From positions 186,001 through 250,000 of the forward strand of contig NZ_JAFEMW010000004.1 in the NCBI RefSeq assembly GCF_016892625.1: a DNA stretch of 64,000 nt, written 5' to 3'. Within the stretch, counting starts at the first letter, position 1. Each line of letters opens with the position of its first letter. Positions 10,737-19,742 of this stretch are shown one piece after another. The DNA is from Brevibacterium sp. RIT 803 (GTDB lineage: Bacteria; Actinomycetota; Actinomycetes; Actinomycetales; Brevibacteriaceae). The position numbers and the translations under genes were made by a program. The notes under the pieces are model-generated. The model had not been told where the DNA came from. It made no database searches and was given only the letters and a program-made list of their open reading frames with translations.

Positions 10737-11381
10737 ATGAAACTCGATCATGTGTCATTCGCCAGCGAACCAGACGGGTACAAAGCCACTGCCGAGCGCA
10801 TCTCGGAGAAGCTCGGCGTGGTTCCCTACGACGGTGGTGTGCATCCTCGATTCGGTACCAGAAATCTGATCTTCCCTCTCGCGAACGGTCATTACCTCGA
10901 AGTCGTCGAAGCCTTGGAGCACCCGGCCGCGTTGTCAACACCCTTCGGCCAGGCAGTGCGAGCTCGCTCCGAGCTCGGCGGCGGCTGGATGGGCTGGTGC
11001 GTTTCGGTCGATGACCTCGCCGGAGTGGAGACCCGCCTCGAACGCAAAGCCGTCGACGGAAACCGCACCCCGGAATCAGGCCTGGAACTCAAGTGGCTGC
11101 AGATCGGAATCAAGGGGCTCATCGCCGACCCTCAGCTTCCGTTCTTCATCAAGTGGGCAGCCGACTCGTCTCAGCATCCTTCGTCCTACAAGACCAATGG
11201 CGATGTCGCCATCGACACCCTGCAGATCGCCGGGGATCGTGACCGACTCCGCGACTGGTTGGGGACCCAGGATCCCAAGCCCATCCCAGAGATCCACATC
11301 GACTGGTCGGCGCCGCACGGCACCCCCGGCATCATGTCGATCAGCTTCGACACCGCCAAGAACGGCCTCGTCACCATCTGA
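10737..11381 (+). CDS. Glyoxalase/VOC-fold protein
   Basis: A 214-residue soluble protein. The opening KLDHVSFAS and the later HYLEVVEAL and GWCVSVDDLAG segments match the repeated beta-alpha-beta units of the vicinal-oxygen-chelate superfamily, closest in style to the glyoxalase-like (PF13468-type) group. A His near the N-terminus and a Glu in YLEVVE are plausible metal ligands. Reaction unknown. It stands alone between two terminators. A TTAGGTAAACCTAA palindrome sits just upstream. Confidence 0.78.
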   Translation: MKLDHVSFASEPDGYKATAERISEKLGVVPYDGGVHPRFGTRNLIFPLANGHYLEVVEALEHPAALSTPFGQAVRARSELGGGWMGWCVSVDDLAGVETRLERKAVDGNRTPESGLELKWLQIGIKGLIADPQLPFFIKWAADSSQHPSSYKTNGDVAIDTLQIAGDRDRLRDWLGTQDPKPIPEIHIDWSAPHGTPGIMSISFDTAKNGLVTI

Positions 11382-11424
11382 GTCGCCGTTGCAGCCGCTG
11401 CCGGGCGACCGGCTGCGCACAGCC

Positions 11425-11461
11425 CAGAGGGCATCACACCAACGCTGTGTGATGCCCTCTG
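11425..11461 (+). terminator. Hairpin terminator after VOC gene
   Basis: A 15-bp perfect stem CAGAGGGCATCACAC, a 7-base loop and its complement, followed by CTGTTTCG. It is placed 44 bases after the VOC gene stop. Confidence 0.8.
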
Positions 11462-11549
11462 CTGTTTCGTCGGCTCCCGTCCCTATCCGGTCTCAGACGG
11501 GTAGTCCGGTCCACCGTGGTTCGCCGCGACCCGTCACCAGACAGCGAAA

Positions 11550-11578
11550 GAGTGGGCATTCAGCACGAATGCCCACTC
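11550..11578 (-). terminator. Hairpin terminator after phoX
   Basis: A 12-bp perfect stem (GAGTGGGCATTC) with a 5-base loop. Read on the minus strand it is followed by CTTTCG. It lies 55 bases downstream of the phosphatase stop. Confidence 0.72.
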
Positions 11579-11632
11579 TCAAGCGGATTGGCAACCTTGG
11601 GTCAGACCTCGCCGCGGTCTTCGGTGCCTAGA

Positions 11633-13729
11633 TCAGTTGCCTCGACCGTTGCCGTTGTTGCCGTTGGAATCCTTCTTCGGCGGTTTGCCGTTGTCCTTGC
11701 CCTTGCCGCGCAGGACCTGGACGACGGATGGGCGCGGCATAGCCGCGACTCCCGCGTCGACATCGGTGGCATCGACGAAGTCTGGGAACCGTGAGTGCTG
11801 GTTGGCCCAACTTCCGTCCTCACCTGGATGCTGGACGGCGACGAAGGCTGATTTGTCGTCGTCATGGATCAGCGGTCCGCAGACCTCTCCCTCACGCGGG
11901 ACGGAGAGGAACTGCTCGACGCGGCCCCTCTGTTTGCCGTCGATCGTGACCTTGAACAGCCCGTCGCAGTACCCGATTCCATCGGGGGCGCCATCGGTGG
12001 AGATCCACAGATTGCCGGCACTGTCGAAGGTGACATTGTCAGGACACGAGATCGGTGAGACCTGGTCGACAGGGAAACCGGAGAAGTACGTCTTGTCTCC
12101 CTGCTTCGGATCGCCGCAGACCATCAGCAGAGACCAGTCGAACTCGGTGCCGGTATGGTCACCCCCGCGTTCGGTCAGCTCCACGATGTGACCGTCACGG
12201 TTCTCGGTCCGCGGGTTGGCCTCATCGGCTGCTGCTTTGCCGTCGGTGCCCCGGTCAGAGTTGTTGGTGCAGGCGACGTAGATCTTCCCGTTGACCGGGT
12301 TCGGCTCGACGTCCTCGCAGCGGTCCATCTTCGTGGGCCCGACCTTATCCGCTGCCAGCCGGGTGTTGACCAGCACCTCGTCGATCGCCATTCCGGAGAC
12401 TTGGGACTTGCCGTCCGTGATCAGCGGCAGCCACTGCCCGCTGCCATCGAACTCTCCGTCAGCAGGCACTGCTCCGCTGCCGTCGATTTCGCTCTTCGGC
12501 GAGTTGCCGGTGAACTTCGCCACGAAGAGGTCTCCCTCGGACAGAAGGGTGAGGTTGTGGGGCAGGTCGCCTTCGATGTACTTGCCCTTGGACACGAACT
12601 TGTAGAGGTAGTCGAATTTCTCGTCATCACCCATGTAGGCGACCGCGTGCCCGGATTCCGCGATCGTGATGTTTGCGCCCTCGTGCTTGAACCGGCCGAG
12701 GCTGGTGTGTTTGAGCGGAGTCGATTCCGGGTCCCGAGGGTCGACCTCGACGATCCATCCGAAGCGGTTCGCTTCGTTGCCGTAACCGGACTTGTTCGTA
12801 TCGAAACGCTGCAGATCGTCTTCCCACCCGTAGGCCGAGGCATCATTGGTCAGTCCGTAGCGCTGATCAGCTTCGGATTTGCCCTGCGCCCGGAAATAGG
12901 AGTTGAAGTTCTCTTCACCGGAGACCAGTGTTCCCCACGGGGTCAGGCCGCCGGAGCAGTTGCCCAGGGTGCCCTGGACCTTGTCACCCTTGGGATAGTC
13001 ACGCGTCCGGAGCAGATCGGATCCGGCGGCGGGCCCGGTGAACTCGTATTCTGTGCCGATGAGGAAGCGACGGTTGTTCGCGCCGTTGACGTCGACGGCC
13101 CACGGAGTCTTCGCGTTCCTGCGCTCGAGCTCGACGACGGTGAGTCCGTGTGCTTCGCGGCTGATGGCCCGCTTGGTCTTCTCGTCCATGGAGTCGGGGT
13201 ACATGATGGCATCGTTGCTGTACTCATGGTTGGCGAAGAGCAGGGCCCGATTGCCATCTCCGCTGCGATCGACCTGAATCTCGAGGAAGTCGTTGTTGTA
13301 CCCGAACTGGCGTCGCTGCTTCTTCACCGACTGGTTCTCTGGATCGAACGCCTCCGAGTCGGGGAAGAGTGCGTCACCCCAGCGCACGATCGGGTGCCAG
13401 GAGTAGCCGTTGGGTACGACGAATTCGTCGATTTCGTGGTGCACAGGATCGATGGCCTTGAACGCGAGGCTCTTCCCCTTGGCTGCTGCACTGCTCGCAC
13501 TTGGGCTGGGCGCCGTCGTCACTGCGATCGCCAGGGCTCCGGCGGCTGAAGCGCCGAGGGCGGCTCGTCGGGTCAGCTGGGTTCCGACGATGTCGCGGAA
13601 GTAGCTGTTCGATGACGTGTTGCAGATAGCCTTGCTGCATGCGTTGTCGCATTTGAGTGCGCAGGTGACGGGGCTTCGCTTGCCACGGACATGTCCGGCC
13701 ATGGGCAGAAGTTCACGTAGGGGTGCCAT
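11633..13729 (-). CDS. phoX: PhoX-family secreted alkaline phosphatase
   Basis: A ~698-residue exported Ca/Fe-type phosphatase (DUF839) that would release phosphate from organic esters outside the membrane. The N-terminus from the ATG at 13729 (MAPLRELLPMAGHVRGKRSP) is the standard start of actinobacterial PhoX. It is followed by a four-Cys cluster (TCALKCDNAC...C) and a Tat-type signal (LTRRAALGASAAGALAIA). The open frame extends 42 codons further up, but GAGGAG at 7-8 bases and family similarity favour 13729. Later blocks such as NHEYSNDA, NCSGGLTPWGTLVSGEEN and DGIGYCDGLFK are PhoX-like. A PHO box upstream supports phosphate-starvation control. The tail is Asn/Gly/Lys-rich. Confidence 0.92.
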   Translation of the reverse strand: MAPLRELLPMAGHVRGKRSPVTCALKCDNACSKAICNTSSNSYFRDIVGTQLTRRAALGASAAGALAIAVTTAPSPSASSAAAKGKSLAFKAIDPVHHEIDEFVVPNGYSWHPIVRWGDALFPDSEAFDPENQSVKKQRRQFGYNNDFLEIQVDRSGDGNRALLFANHEYSNDAIMYPDSMDEKTKRAISREAHGLTVVELERRNAKTPWAVDVNGANNRRFLIGTEYEFTGPAAGSDLLRTRDYPKGDKVQGTLGNCSGGLTPWGTLVSGEENFNSYFRAQGKSEADQRYGLTNDASAYGWEDDLQRFDTNKSGYGNEANRFGWIVEVDPRDPESTPLKHTSLGRFKHEGANITIAESGHAVAYMGDDEKFDYLYKFVSKGKYIEGDLPHNLTLLSEGDLFVAKFTGNSPKSEIDGSGAVPADGEFDGSGQWLPLITDGKSQVSGMAIDEVLVNTRLAADKVGPTKMDRCEDVEPNPVNGKIYVACTNNSDRGTDGKAAADEANPRTENRDGHIVELTERGGDHTGTEFDWSLLMVCGDPKQGDKTYFSGFPVDQVSPISCPDNVTFDSAGNLWISTDGAPDGIGYCDGLFKVTIDGKQRGRVEQFLSVPREGEVCGPLIHDDDKSAFVAVQHPGEDGSWANQHSRFPDFVDATDVDAGVAAMPRPSVVQVLRGKGKDNGKPPKKDSNGNNGNGRGN

Positions 13730-13743
13730 CGGTTGTCTCCTCG

Positions 13744-13795
13744 GATCGGGTCTTTCGGCCCCCTCCTCACCAGGCGAGGGGGAACTCACCCGATC
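13744..13795 (-). promoter_or_regulatory. Nested leader hairpin in the phoX 5' UTR
   Basis: On the transcribed strand GATCGGGT pairs with ACCCGATC, enclosing a second stem CCCCCTC/GAGGGGG with a 10-base loop. The outer arm ends a few bases before the GAGGAG ribosome site of phoX. It could stabilise the mRNA or modulate initiation. No known riboswitch class is recognised. Confidence 0.5.
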
Positions 13796-13829
13796 GAGAA
13801 TTCCACCGTGACTTGGCCCCAGTCCTACC

Positions 13830-13851
13830 GCTTGGTGAACTGGGAATGAAC
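13830..13851 (-). promoter_or_regulatory. PHO box: two 11-nt direct repeats
   Basis: Read on the minus strand, GTTCATTCCCA is followed directly by GTTCACCAAGC. Two adjacent 11-base units starting GTTCA are the PhoP-binding arrangement described in Streptomyces. A TAGGAC hexamer follows at a position suitable for a -10 element. It lies ~100 bases upstream of the phoX ATG. Confidence 0.72.
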
Positions 13852-13925
13852 CCACGAACAGCAGTGCATTACGTCAAGCGAAACTTACCTAAAAGGATCT
13901 CGCTTCCCGATATGGGCGATTCTGC

Positions 13926-14687
13926 TCAGCGGAGGTCGACGAGGCTGAGGATTCCCGGCGCCAGGAAGCCCACTGCATCGATGATGACATGCGCCCACAC
14001 CAGCGGCATCAGCCTGCCCCGACGCATGAAGTACCACCCGAAGATGATGCCCATGGCGACGTTGCCGATGAATGGCCCGATGCCCTGGTACAAGTGGTAG
14101 CTGGCACGGAAGACTGCCAGGCTGATGATGATCGGCCACATCCCGTAGCCCAGGCGCTGGAGCCGTTCGGCCCCGAAGCCGAAGATGATGACCTCTTCGA
14201 CGATGCCGTTCTTCGCCGCCGCGAGAATGAGCACGGGAATGGTCCACCAATGATCGCCGAGGTTGGCTGGCTGAATCTCGGCTGTGATCCCCAATGCCCT
14301 GCCGCCCGCATAGACGGCGAGAGTGCCGATGCCGATGATGGTGAAGATGAGCGTCCCGCGGCCGAGGTCCTTTCCGCGCTGGCCGTTCACACCCAGCCGT
14401 GTACTCAGGGGCGGGGCATTCGGGTCGCGAGTCAGAAGGTAGAGGGCCATGAGGACTGGTACGAGAGTGAACCCGATGTCGAGGATCTGGTAGACGAGGT
14501 CGAAACCAGGTCGCGGCGACATCGACGTGTTGAGCTTCGCTTGAGCGTCGCTGATCGGACCGCGAGTGGTGATGTCGACCAAACGCATGATGGCATAGAC
14601 CGCCGATTGGCCCAGCGAGAGCGCCGCAATGAGACCGAGCTCGAACCACAGGCGCTTCTTCTCCTGTGGCTCGAGCTCGTCTCTCAT
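13926..14687 (-). CDS. CPBP (Abi/Rce1-like) intramembrane endopeptidase
   Basis: A ~253-residue protein with about 7-8 membrane helices. The CPBP motifs are visible: EEVIIFGFG (glutamate pair; the Arg of EExxxR is replaced), FRASYHLYQG (FRxxxH) and HVIIDAVGF. Members cleave prenylated or other membrane proteins, and some give bacteriocin immunity; no substrate can be assigned. The open frame extends upstream to 14774 into the RND gene. The ATG at 14687 (MRDELEPQEKK), with GTGGGA upstream, avoids that overlap and is preferred. It is 25 bases after the RND stop and probably co-transcribed. Confidence 0.82.
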   Translation of the reverse strand: MRDELEPQEKKRLWFELGLIAALSLGQSAVYAIMRLVDITTRGPISDAQAKLNTSMSPRPGFDLVYQILDIGFTLVPVLMALYLLTRDPNAPPLSTRLGVNGQRGKDLGRGTLIFTIIGIGTLAVYAGGRALGITAEIQPANLGDHWWTIPVLILAAAKNGIVEEVIIFGFGAERLQRLGYGMWPIIISLAVFRASYHLYQGIGPFIGNVAMGIIFGWYFMRRGRLMPLVWAHVIIDAVGFLAPGILSLVDLR

Positions 14688-14712
14688 GGATCCCACTGTA
14701 GTGGCCGAGGCC

Positions 14713-17700
14713 TCAGTGCTTCGGTTCCTCTCCCGTGTCGGGGATGGTGTCCGACTGTGCTTCTGAGCGCGCACGATCCGCAGAACCCGGACGCTGAACG
14801 GCCCTCGCCTCGGCGACGTCGAGGACCTGGCCGCGGGCCATGTTCTTCACGTACTTCTTCTCTCCGCGACTTTCCTTCGCCCCTTCGAGCAGGAGATAGA
14901 GTACCGGCACGAGGACGAGCGTGAGCAGAGTCGAGCTGACGAGACCGCCGATGACGACGATCGCCAGCGGCTTCGAGATGAACACTCCCCCACCGGTCAG
15001 GCCCAGCGCCATCGGCACGAGCGCGAAGATCGTCGCTGCCGCGGTCATGAGGATCGGGCGATAGCGCAGTCTGGCGCCGTGAACGATGGCCGCGCGCAGA
15101 TCGACGCCTCGCGCCCTGAAATGGTTGATCAGGTCGATGAGCACGATCGCGTTGGTGACCACGATGCCGATGAGCATGAGGAGACCGATCATCGAGGTCA
15201 GGCCCAGCGGAGTATCCGTCAGCAGTGACAGCGCGATGGATCCGGTGGCCGCGAACGGGATCGAAACCAGGAGGATCAACGGCTGCAGGAGCGACTTGAA
15301 CGTGGCGACCATGATGACGAACACGATGAGGATGGCTGCGAGCATGGCCAGGCCGAGCTGGGAGAACGCTTCGTTCTGCTCCTGCGTGGCACCACCGGTG
15401 TCGACGCTGACGGAGTCGGGGATGTCGACCTCACCCAGCGCGGACTGCACATCGGCGGACACGGCCCCCAGGTCGTCGCCGGCTGGGGTCACCGACACCG
15501 TGGTTGAGCGCTGCGAATCCGTGTGACGGATCGTCGGCGCGGTCTTGACCTCCTTCACCTCGGCGACGTCACTGAGATCGATGAATCGAGGCTCAGACGT
15601 CGGGACTGGAGCGCCCGCCATGGCGCCCGGGTCACCAGCGGCACCGGCGTCGCCACCAGCACCCGCTCCACCGGCAGCACCGGCTCCTCCAGCCCCACCG
15701 GATCCGCCCGCAGCACCGGCACCACCATCTGCTGCACCAGCAGCACCTGCGGCGCCAGCGCCACCGCCGGGAGCGGTCTCCGCCGGCTTGCCGGGGATCT
15801 TGAGGTCGCGCAGTTCGTCGACTGTGTCGGCGTTGCGGTCGAAGAGCAGCACCGAATGCGACACGTTGTCGATGACGACCTCACCGATGTTCTGGCCGTG
15901 CATCGCCCGCTGCACGTACTGGCCGATGGTGGCCTCCGTGAGATTCTCCTCGGCGGCCTTCTCGTGATCGACCTTGACCTCGATCACGGGCTGGACGGCT
16001 TCGAGGTCGCTGGTCACCGACTGGGTGCCCGGGACGCCCTCGAGCTTGTCCGTGACTGCCTTCGTCGCCTTGTCGAGCTCTTCGGCATCCGAAGCGGAGA
16101 GCGTGACGTCGATGGTCTGAGCGCCGGGCATCGAGCTCTGACTCTGCACCTCGACCGTTCCCACATCTCCCAGATCGTCGAATTCCTTCTGCAGCTCGTC
16201 GGAGATCGACTGGGCCGAGACACCGGATGTGGAGTTGACGGTGTAGGTGCCGGTCAGCGCCGAATCATCGGTGAACCCGAAGTTCGAGCCCCCGACGGAG
16301 AGCTGATAGGACTCGACATCGCTGTTGTCTTTGAGGACCTTCTCGACCGGTTCCGCCTGCTTCGAGGCCTCATCGAGGTCGGTTCCGGGGTCGAAGGTCT
16401 GCGAGACCTGCAGACTGTCCTGGCCGGTGTCGCCGAAGAGCTCGGTCTTCAACTGCGGGACCATCGCGCCCGTTCCGATGAGGAGGAGGGCCGCTACGAG
16501 GATCATCACGACCGGGTGCTTGGTCGAGAAGGAGATCACCGGCATATAGGTCTTCTGCAGTCGTGTCACCGGAGAATGGATGCCGGCAAGCTCGTCGACC
16601 TGGCCGGTCCCCTCCGCGGTGGAGTCAGAGCCTGGTCCCGTCGAGGTGGTGGCAGCACTCGCAGTCGTGGACTCGGTGCCGGGCTCATCACGGTGTCCGG
16701 CGGTGAGGATGTCCTGCTTCTTGGACGCCTTCTTCGCGGCCCTGTTCTCGCTCTTCCATTCGGAGAGCATGCCCTTGCGGTTGCGGCGGATCTCCTTCTT
16801 CTCCGCGCGAGTGAGTTTGACCTTCGCCTCACGCTGTCTCAGGAACCAGTAGGCAAGGACAGGCACGATGGTCAGCGCGACGAACAGACTCGAGAGGAGT
16901 GCGATGGTGGCTGTCAGGGCGAAGGGTCGGAACATCTCGCCGGTCTGGCCGGAGACGAAGGCCAGGGGCAGGAATACGGCGACGGTCGTCAGCGTGGAAG
17001 CGGTGATGGCCCCGGAGACTTCGGAGACCGCAGCAAGGATGTTCGCAAACTTCTCACCACCCGCAGCGTGCCGTCGTCTGATCGCCTCGATGACGACGAT
17101 CGAATCGTCGACGACGCGTCCCACGGAGATGGTCAGAGCACCCAGGGTCAGCATGTTCAGGGTCTCACCGCCCATCCACAGACCGACCATGGCGATGAGC
17201 AGTGAGAGCGGAATCGAGATCGCCGTGATGATCGTGGCGCGCACCGAGAGCAGGAACACGAGAATGACGAGGACCGCGAAGAACAGCCCCAGTCCGCCTT
17301 CGACGAGCAGATCGTGGATCGACTGCTCGATGAATGGTGCCTGGTCGAAGGCGGAGACGAACTCCGTGTTCTCCCCCATCGACTTCTCAAGATCGGGCAG
17401 CTTCTGGGCCACAGCGTCGGAGACGTCAACGGTGTTGGCGTCGGATTCCTTCATGATCGACACCGACAGTGAGGGCTGTCCGTTGGTGCGCGAGATCGAT
17501 TCCACGGGCTGGTTCTCGATCGTGACGTCGGCGACGTCTGAGAGCTTGATCTCTTCATCGCTGCCGCTGATGACGAGATCCTTGATGGCATCCACGGAGC
17601 GGATGCGGGTGCCGACCTCGACCGGTGCGGTGCCGTCATCGCTCTTCAGCTCGCCCGCCGAGGTGGGGATTCCGTTGGACTGGAGGATGCCGGCGATCTC

Positions 17701-18300
17701 GTCGAGGTTGGCTCCCTCGTCCTCGAGGTCGTCACGCCGGATGGTGACCTCAACCTGTTTGGTCTTCGCACCGGCGATCATGACCTGGGAGACACCGTCG
17801 ATCTTCTTCAGCTCGGGTTCGGCGATGTCGTTGAGGTTGGCAGCGAGTTTGTCCTCTTGGGCGTCCGAGGTCACGGACAGAGCGAGGACAGGGATGTCGT
17901 CGGTTCCGGTTGTGTTCACGGTGGGTTCGACACCGTCTGGCAAAGTGGCCTGGACCTGTGAGACCGCACGTTGGAGGGACTTGACGACATCGTCGGAGTC
18001 CTCACCGTACTCGGTGCTCACAGTGATCGAGGAGCTGCCTGCCGAGGAGGTCGAGGTCATGTCCTCCACCTCAGGCAGGGCCGTCAGTGCACCTTCGAGA
18101 GGGTCGGTGACCTCTTGTTCGACGGCTTCGGGAGTCGCACCTTCATACGAGGCGGTGACCGTGGCCTGCGGGTTCTCAAGAGACGGGAACAGCTCTTGTT
18201 TGAGAGCTCCCGCTCCGATGATGCCGAAGATGATGGCGACGACGGAGATGAGCGCAATGAGTGCGCGGTTCTTCAGGCTCAAACGGGTCAGAAAACTCAC
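14713..18300 (-). CDS. RND-family efflux transporter (AcrB/SwrC-like)
   Basis: A ~1195-residue proton-driven efflux permease. It shows the AcrB-type plan: one N-terminal helix, a large outside porter domain, six helices (starting about LLVEGGLGLFFAVLVILVFL), a second porter domain, then six more helices. Family blocks include SAGSSSITV, GRVVDDSIVVIEAIRRR and GIVVTNAIVLIDLINH. There is no membrane-fusion or outer-membrane partner nearby, as usual in Gram-positives. Two insertions stand out: a charged cytoplasmic loop with Lys/Arg/Ser/Thr-rich sequence after the first TM block, and a Gly/Ala-rich stretch at about 843-893. The start is GTG at 18300 behind AAGAGAG; an ATG at 18327 lacks a ribosome site. 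Confidence 0.9.
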   Translation of the reverse strand: MSFLTRLSLKNRALIALISVVAIIFGIIGAGALKQELFPSLENPQATVTASYEGATPEAVEQEVTDPLEGALTALPEVEDMTSTSSAGSSSITVSTEYGEDSDDVVKSLQRAVSQVQATLPDGVEPTVNTTGTDDIPVLALSVTSDAQEDKLAANLNDIAEPELKKIDGVSQVMIAGAKTKQVEVTIRRDDLEDEGANLDEIAGILQSNGIPTSAGELKSDDGTAPVEVGTRIRSVDAIKDLVISGSDEEIKLSDVADVTIENQPVESISRTNGQPSLSVSIMKESDANTVDVSDAVAQKLPDLEKSMGENTEFVSAFDQAPFIEQSIHDLLVEGGLGLFFAVLVILVFLLSVRATIITAISIPLSLLIAMVGLWMGGETLNMLTLGALTISVGRVVDDSIVVIEAIRRRHAAGGEKFANILAAVSEVSGAITASTLTTVAVFLPLAFVSGQTGEMFRPFALTATIALLSSLFVALTIVPVLAYWFLRQREAKVKLTRAEKKEIRRNRKGMLSEWKSENRAAKKASKKQDILTAGHRDEPGTESTTASAATTSTGPGSDSTAEGTGQVDELAGIHSPVTRLQKTYMPVISFSTKHPVVMILVAALLLIGTGAMVPQLKTELFGDTGQDSLQVSQTFDPGTDLDEASKQAEPVEKVLKDNSDVESYQLSVGGSNFGFTDDSALTGTYTVNSTSGVSAQSISDELQKEFDDLGDVGTVEVQSQSSMPGAQTIDVTLSASDAEELDKATKAVTDKLEGVPGTQSVTSDLEAVQPVIEVKVDHEKAAEENLTEATIGQYVQRAMHGQNIGEVVIDNVSHSVLLFDRNADTVDELRDLKIPGKPAETAPGGGAGAAGAAGAADGGAGAAGGSGGAGGAGAAGGAGAGGDAGAAGDPGAMAGAPVPTSEPRFIDLSDVAEVKEVKTAPTIRHTDSQRSTTVSVTPAGDDLGAVSADVQSALGEVDIPDSVSVDTGGATQEQNEAFSQLGLAMLAAILIVFVIMVATFKSLLQPLILLVSIPFAATGSIALSLLTDTPLGLTSMIGLLMLIGIVVTNAIVLIDLINHFRARGVDLRAAIVHGARLRYRPILMTAAATIFALVPMALGLTGGGVFISKPLAIVVIGGLVSSTLLTLVLVPVLYLLLEGAKESRGEKKYVKNMARGQVLDVAEARAVQRPGSADRARSEAQSDTIPDTGEEPKH

Positions 18301-18371
18301 GTGGTGACTCTCTTGTCGGTGACGCATGCGCAGCGATCGCCTGCAGGGGATGGTGCTCCGTGAACCAATAC

Positions 18372-18386
18372 TAGTGATTCACACTA
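18372..18386. promoter_or_regulatory. TAGTG-N5-CACTA inverted repeat upstream of RND gene
   Basis: TAGTGATTCACACTA has 5-bp arms and contains a smaller GTGA-T-TCAC element. A TCACGTGA palindrome follows at 18393-18400. They lie 72-100 bases upstream of the RND start, where an exporter repressor could bind. No regulator is adjacent. Confidence 0.35.
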
Positions 18387-18431
18387 TCCAAATCACGTGA
18401 GCAGACCCTGAGCGCCCGGGCACTGCCCAAC

Positions 18432-19742
18432 TCAGCTCAGATCGTCCTCAATCCGCTCGTTCTGCTCCGCTGTGCGCACGCGTGGCCGGGTCTCACGACC
18501 GGTGATCCAGTACGCAGCGGCCAGGATGCCGAGGACCCCTGTGAGCATGAATGCCCAGGAGTAGTCGAAATAGTCGACGACGGCACCGGCGATGACGGGG
18601 CCGAGGATTGCTCCCGCGTCGAGCGCCATCTGGTACTTCGCCAGGACGCGACCGCCCTTGCGATCGCGTCCGATGACATCGGCGACGGTGGCCTGCTGGG
18701 CGGGATTGGCCAGTCCTGAGCCGATTCCGGCGATGACGGAGAGGAGGAAGAACAGCCAGATCGAGTCGGTGAAGGCCAGCGCCGAGGTGGTCACGCCGAG
18801 GACGAGTAGGCCCCATTGGATGAAGGGTTTGCGTCCATAGGTATCGGCGTATCTGCCGACGACGGTGACCGCCGAAGCATTGCCGATTGCGAACATCGTC
18901 AGGGCCAGACCGGCGACCGCGGTGTCGGCCTTGAGCGCTTGGATGGCGAAGAGCGGGTAGATGGCCACACGGATGCCCATGGCCGACCAGCCTTGGACGA
19001 AGGCGGAGATCAGTGCGGCGCGGTAGGCAGAGTCTTGCCACGCCTGCCTGAACGTCATCACCTCCGTCTGAGTCTCGTCCTTCGTTGCCTCCAGGCGAGC
19101 GCGCCCGAGCTTGGTCGAGGAGCCTTCTGAGGCTGTGGAAGCGAGGAAGATGCGAACGACGATTGCGGCGATGAGGAGCCCGACGGCGTAGATGATGAAC
19201 GGGATGCGCATGCCCCATCCGGCCATCGCACCGCCGAGAACGGGGCCGGCGATATTGCCGACGAGGAAGGCCGTGGCATAGGTGCTCGAGGCCTTGGCGC
19301 GGGCATTGATCGGGGCCAGCCGGATGATCAGGGCCATCGCTGAGACGGTGAACATCGTTGAGCCGATGCCTCCCAGACCGCGGAAGATCAGCAGTTGCCA
19401 GTAGTTCTGGGCGAAGGCGACTGCCGCGGTGGAGGCGGCGACGATGAGGAGACCGGAGATGTAGATGCGTCGCTCACCGAAGGCGTCGACGAGTCGCCCG
19501 GAGGACGGTGAGAACACGAACCGGAAGAAGGCGAAGGAAGAGACCACGATCGTGGCGGCGGTGACTCCGAAGTTGAAGCTGGCCGCGAACTGCGGAAGCA
19601 CGGGGGCGATGATGCCGTAGCCAAGAGCCACGATGAAGGCCGCCGCGACGAGGACGTAGATCTCCTTGGGGAGTCGGCGCGAGGCGGCAGTCGACTCTGC
19701 CTGTTCGTCGTCGTGGTTCGTCGAGTTGTCGTTGTTCGTCAC
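18432..19742 (-). CDS. MFS transporter (drug-efflux type)
   Basis: A ~436-residue major-facilitator protein with 12 predicted helices. The first (LVAAAFIVALGYGIIAPVLP) and the loop after helix 2 (FSPSSGRLVDAFGERRIY) match the DHA-type MFS signature (GRxxDxxGxR). A second half-signature is ADTYGRKPF. Substrate unknown; efflux is inferred. The GTG at 19742 overlaps the nitroreductase stop as GTGA. The longer upstream frame is antisense-like Arg/His-rich sequence inside that gene and is rejected. Last gene of an msrA-nitroreductase-MFS unit, which hints at stress or detoxification. Confidence 0.85.
   Translation of the reverse strand: MTNNDNSTNHDDEQAESTAASRRLPKEIYVLVAAAFIVALGYGIIAPVLPQFAASFNFGVTAATIVVSSFAFFRFVFSPSSGRLVDAFGERRIYISGLLIVAASTAAVAFAQNYWQLLIFRGLGGIGSTMFTVSAMALIIRLAPINARAKASSTYATAFLVGNIAGPVLGGAMAGWGMRIPFIIYAVGLLIAAIVVRIFLASTASEGSSTKLGRARLEATKDETQTEVMTFRQAWQDSAYRAALISAFVQGWSAMGIRVAIYPLFAIQALKADTAVAGLALTMFAIGNASAVTVVGRYADTYGRKPFIQWGLLVLGVTTSALAFTDSIWLFFLLSVIAGIGSGLANPAQQATVADVIGRDRKGGRVLAKYQMALDAGAILGPVIAGAVVDYFDYSWAFMLTGVLGILAAAYWITGRETRPRVRTAEQNERIEDDLS

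Noticed and set aside
12155..13549. Plus-strand open frame of 464 codons opposite phoX
   Set aside because: Antisense shadow of a recognised phosphatase; no ribosome site, no family motif.
15523..17205. Long plus-strand open frame of 560 codons opposite the RND gene
   Set aside because: It is antisense to a well-identified exporter, has Arg/Gly/Asp-rich low-complexity sequence with no domain, and reflects high-GC codon bias.
16868..18307. Plus-strand frame of 479 codons, Ser/Thr/Met-rich
   Set aside because: Antisense to the RND transporter; composition is that of a complement frame.
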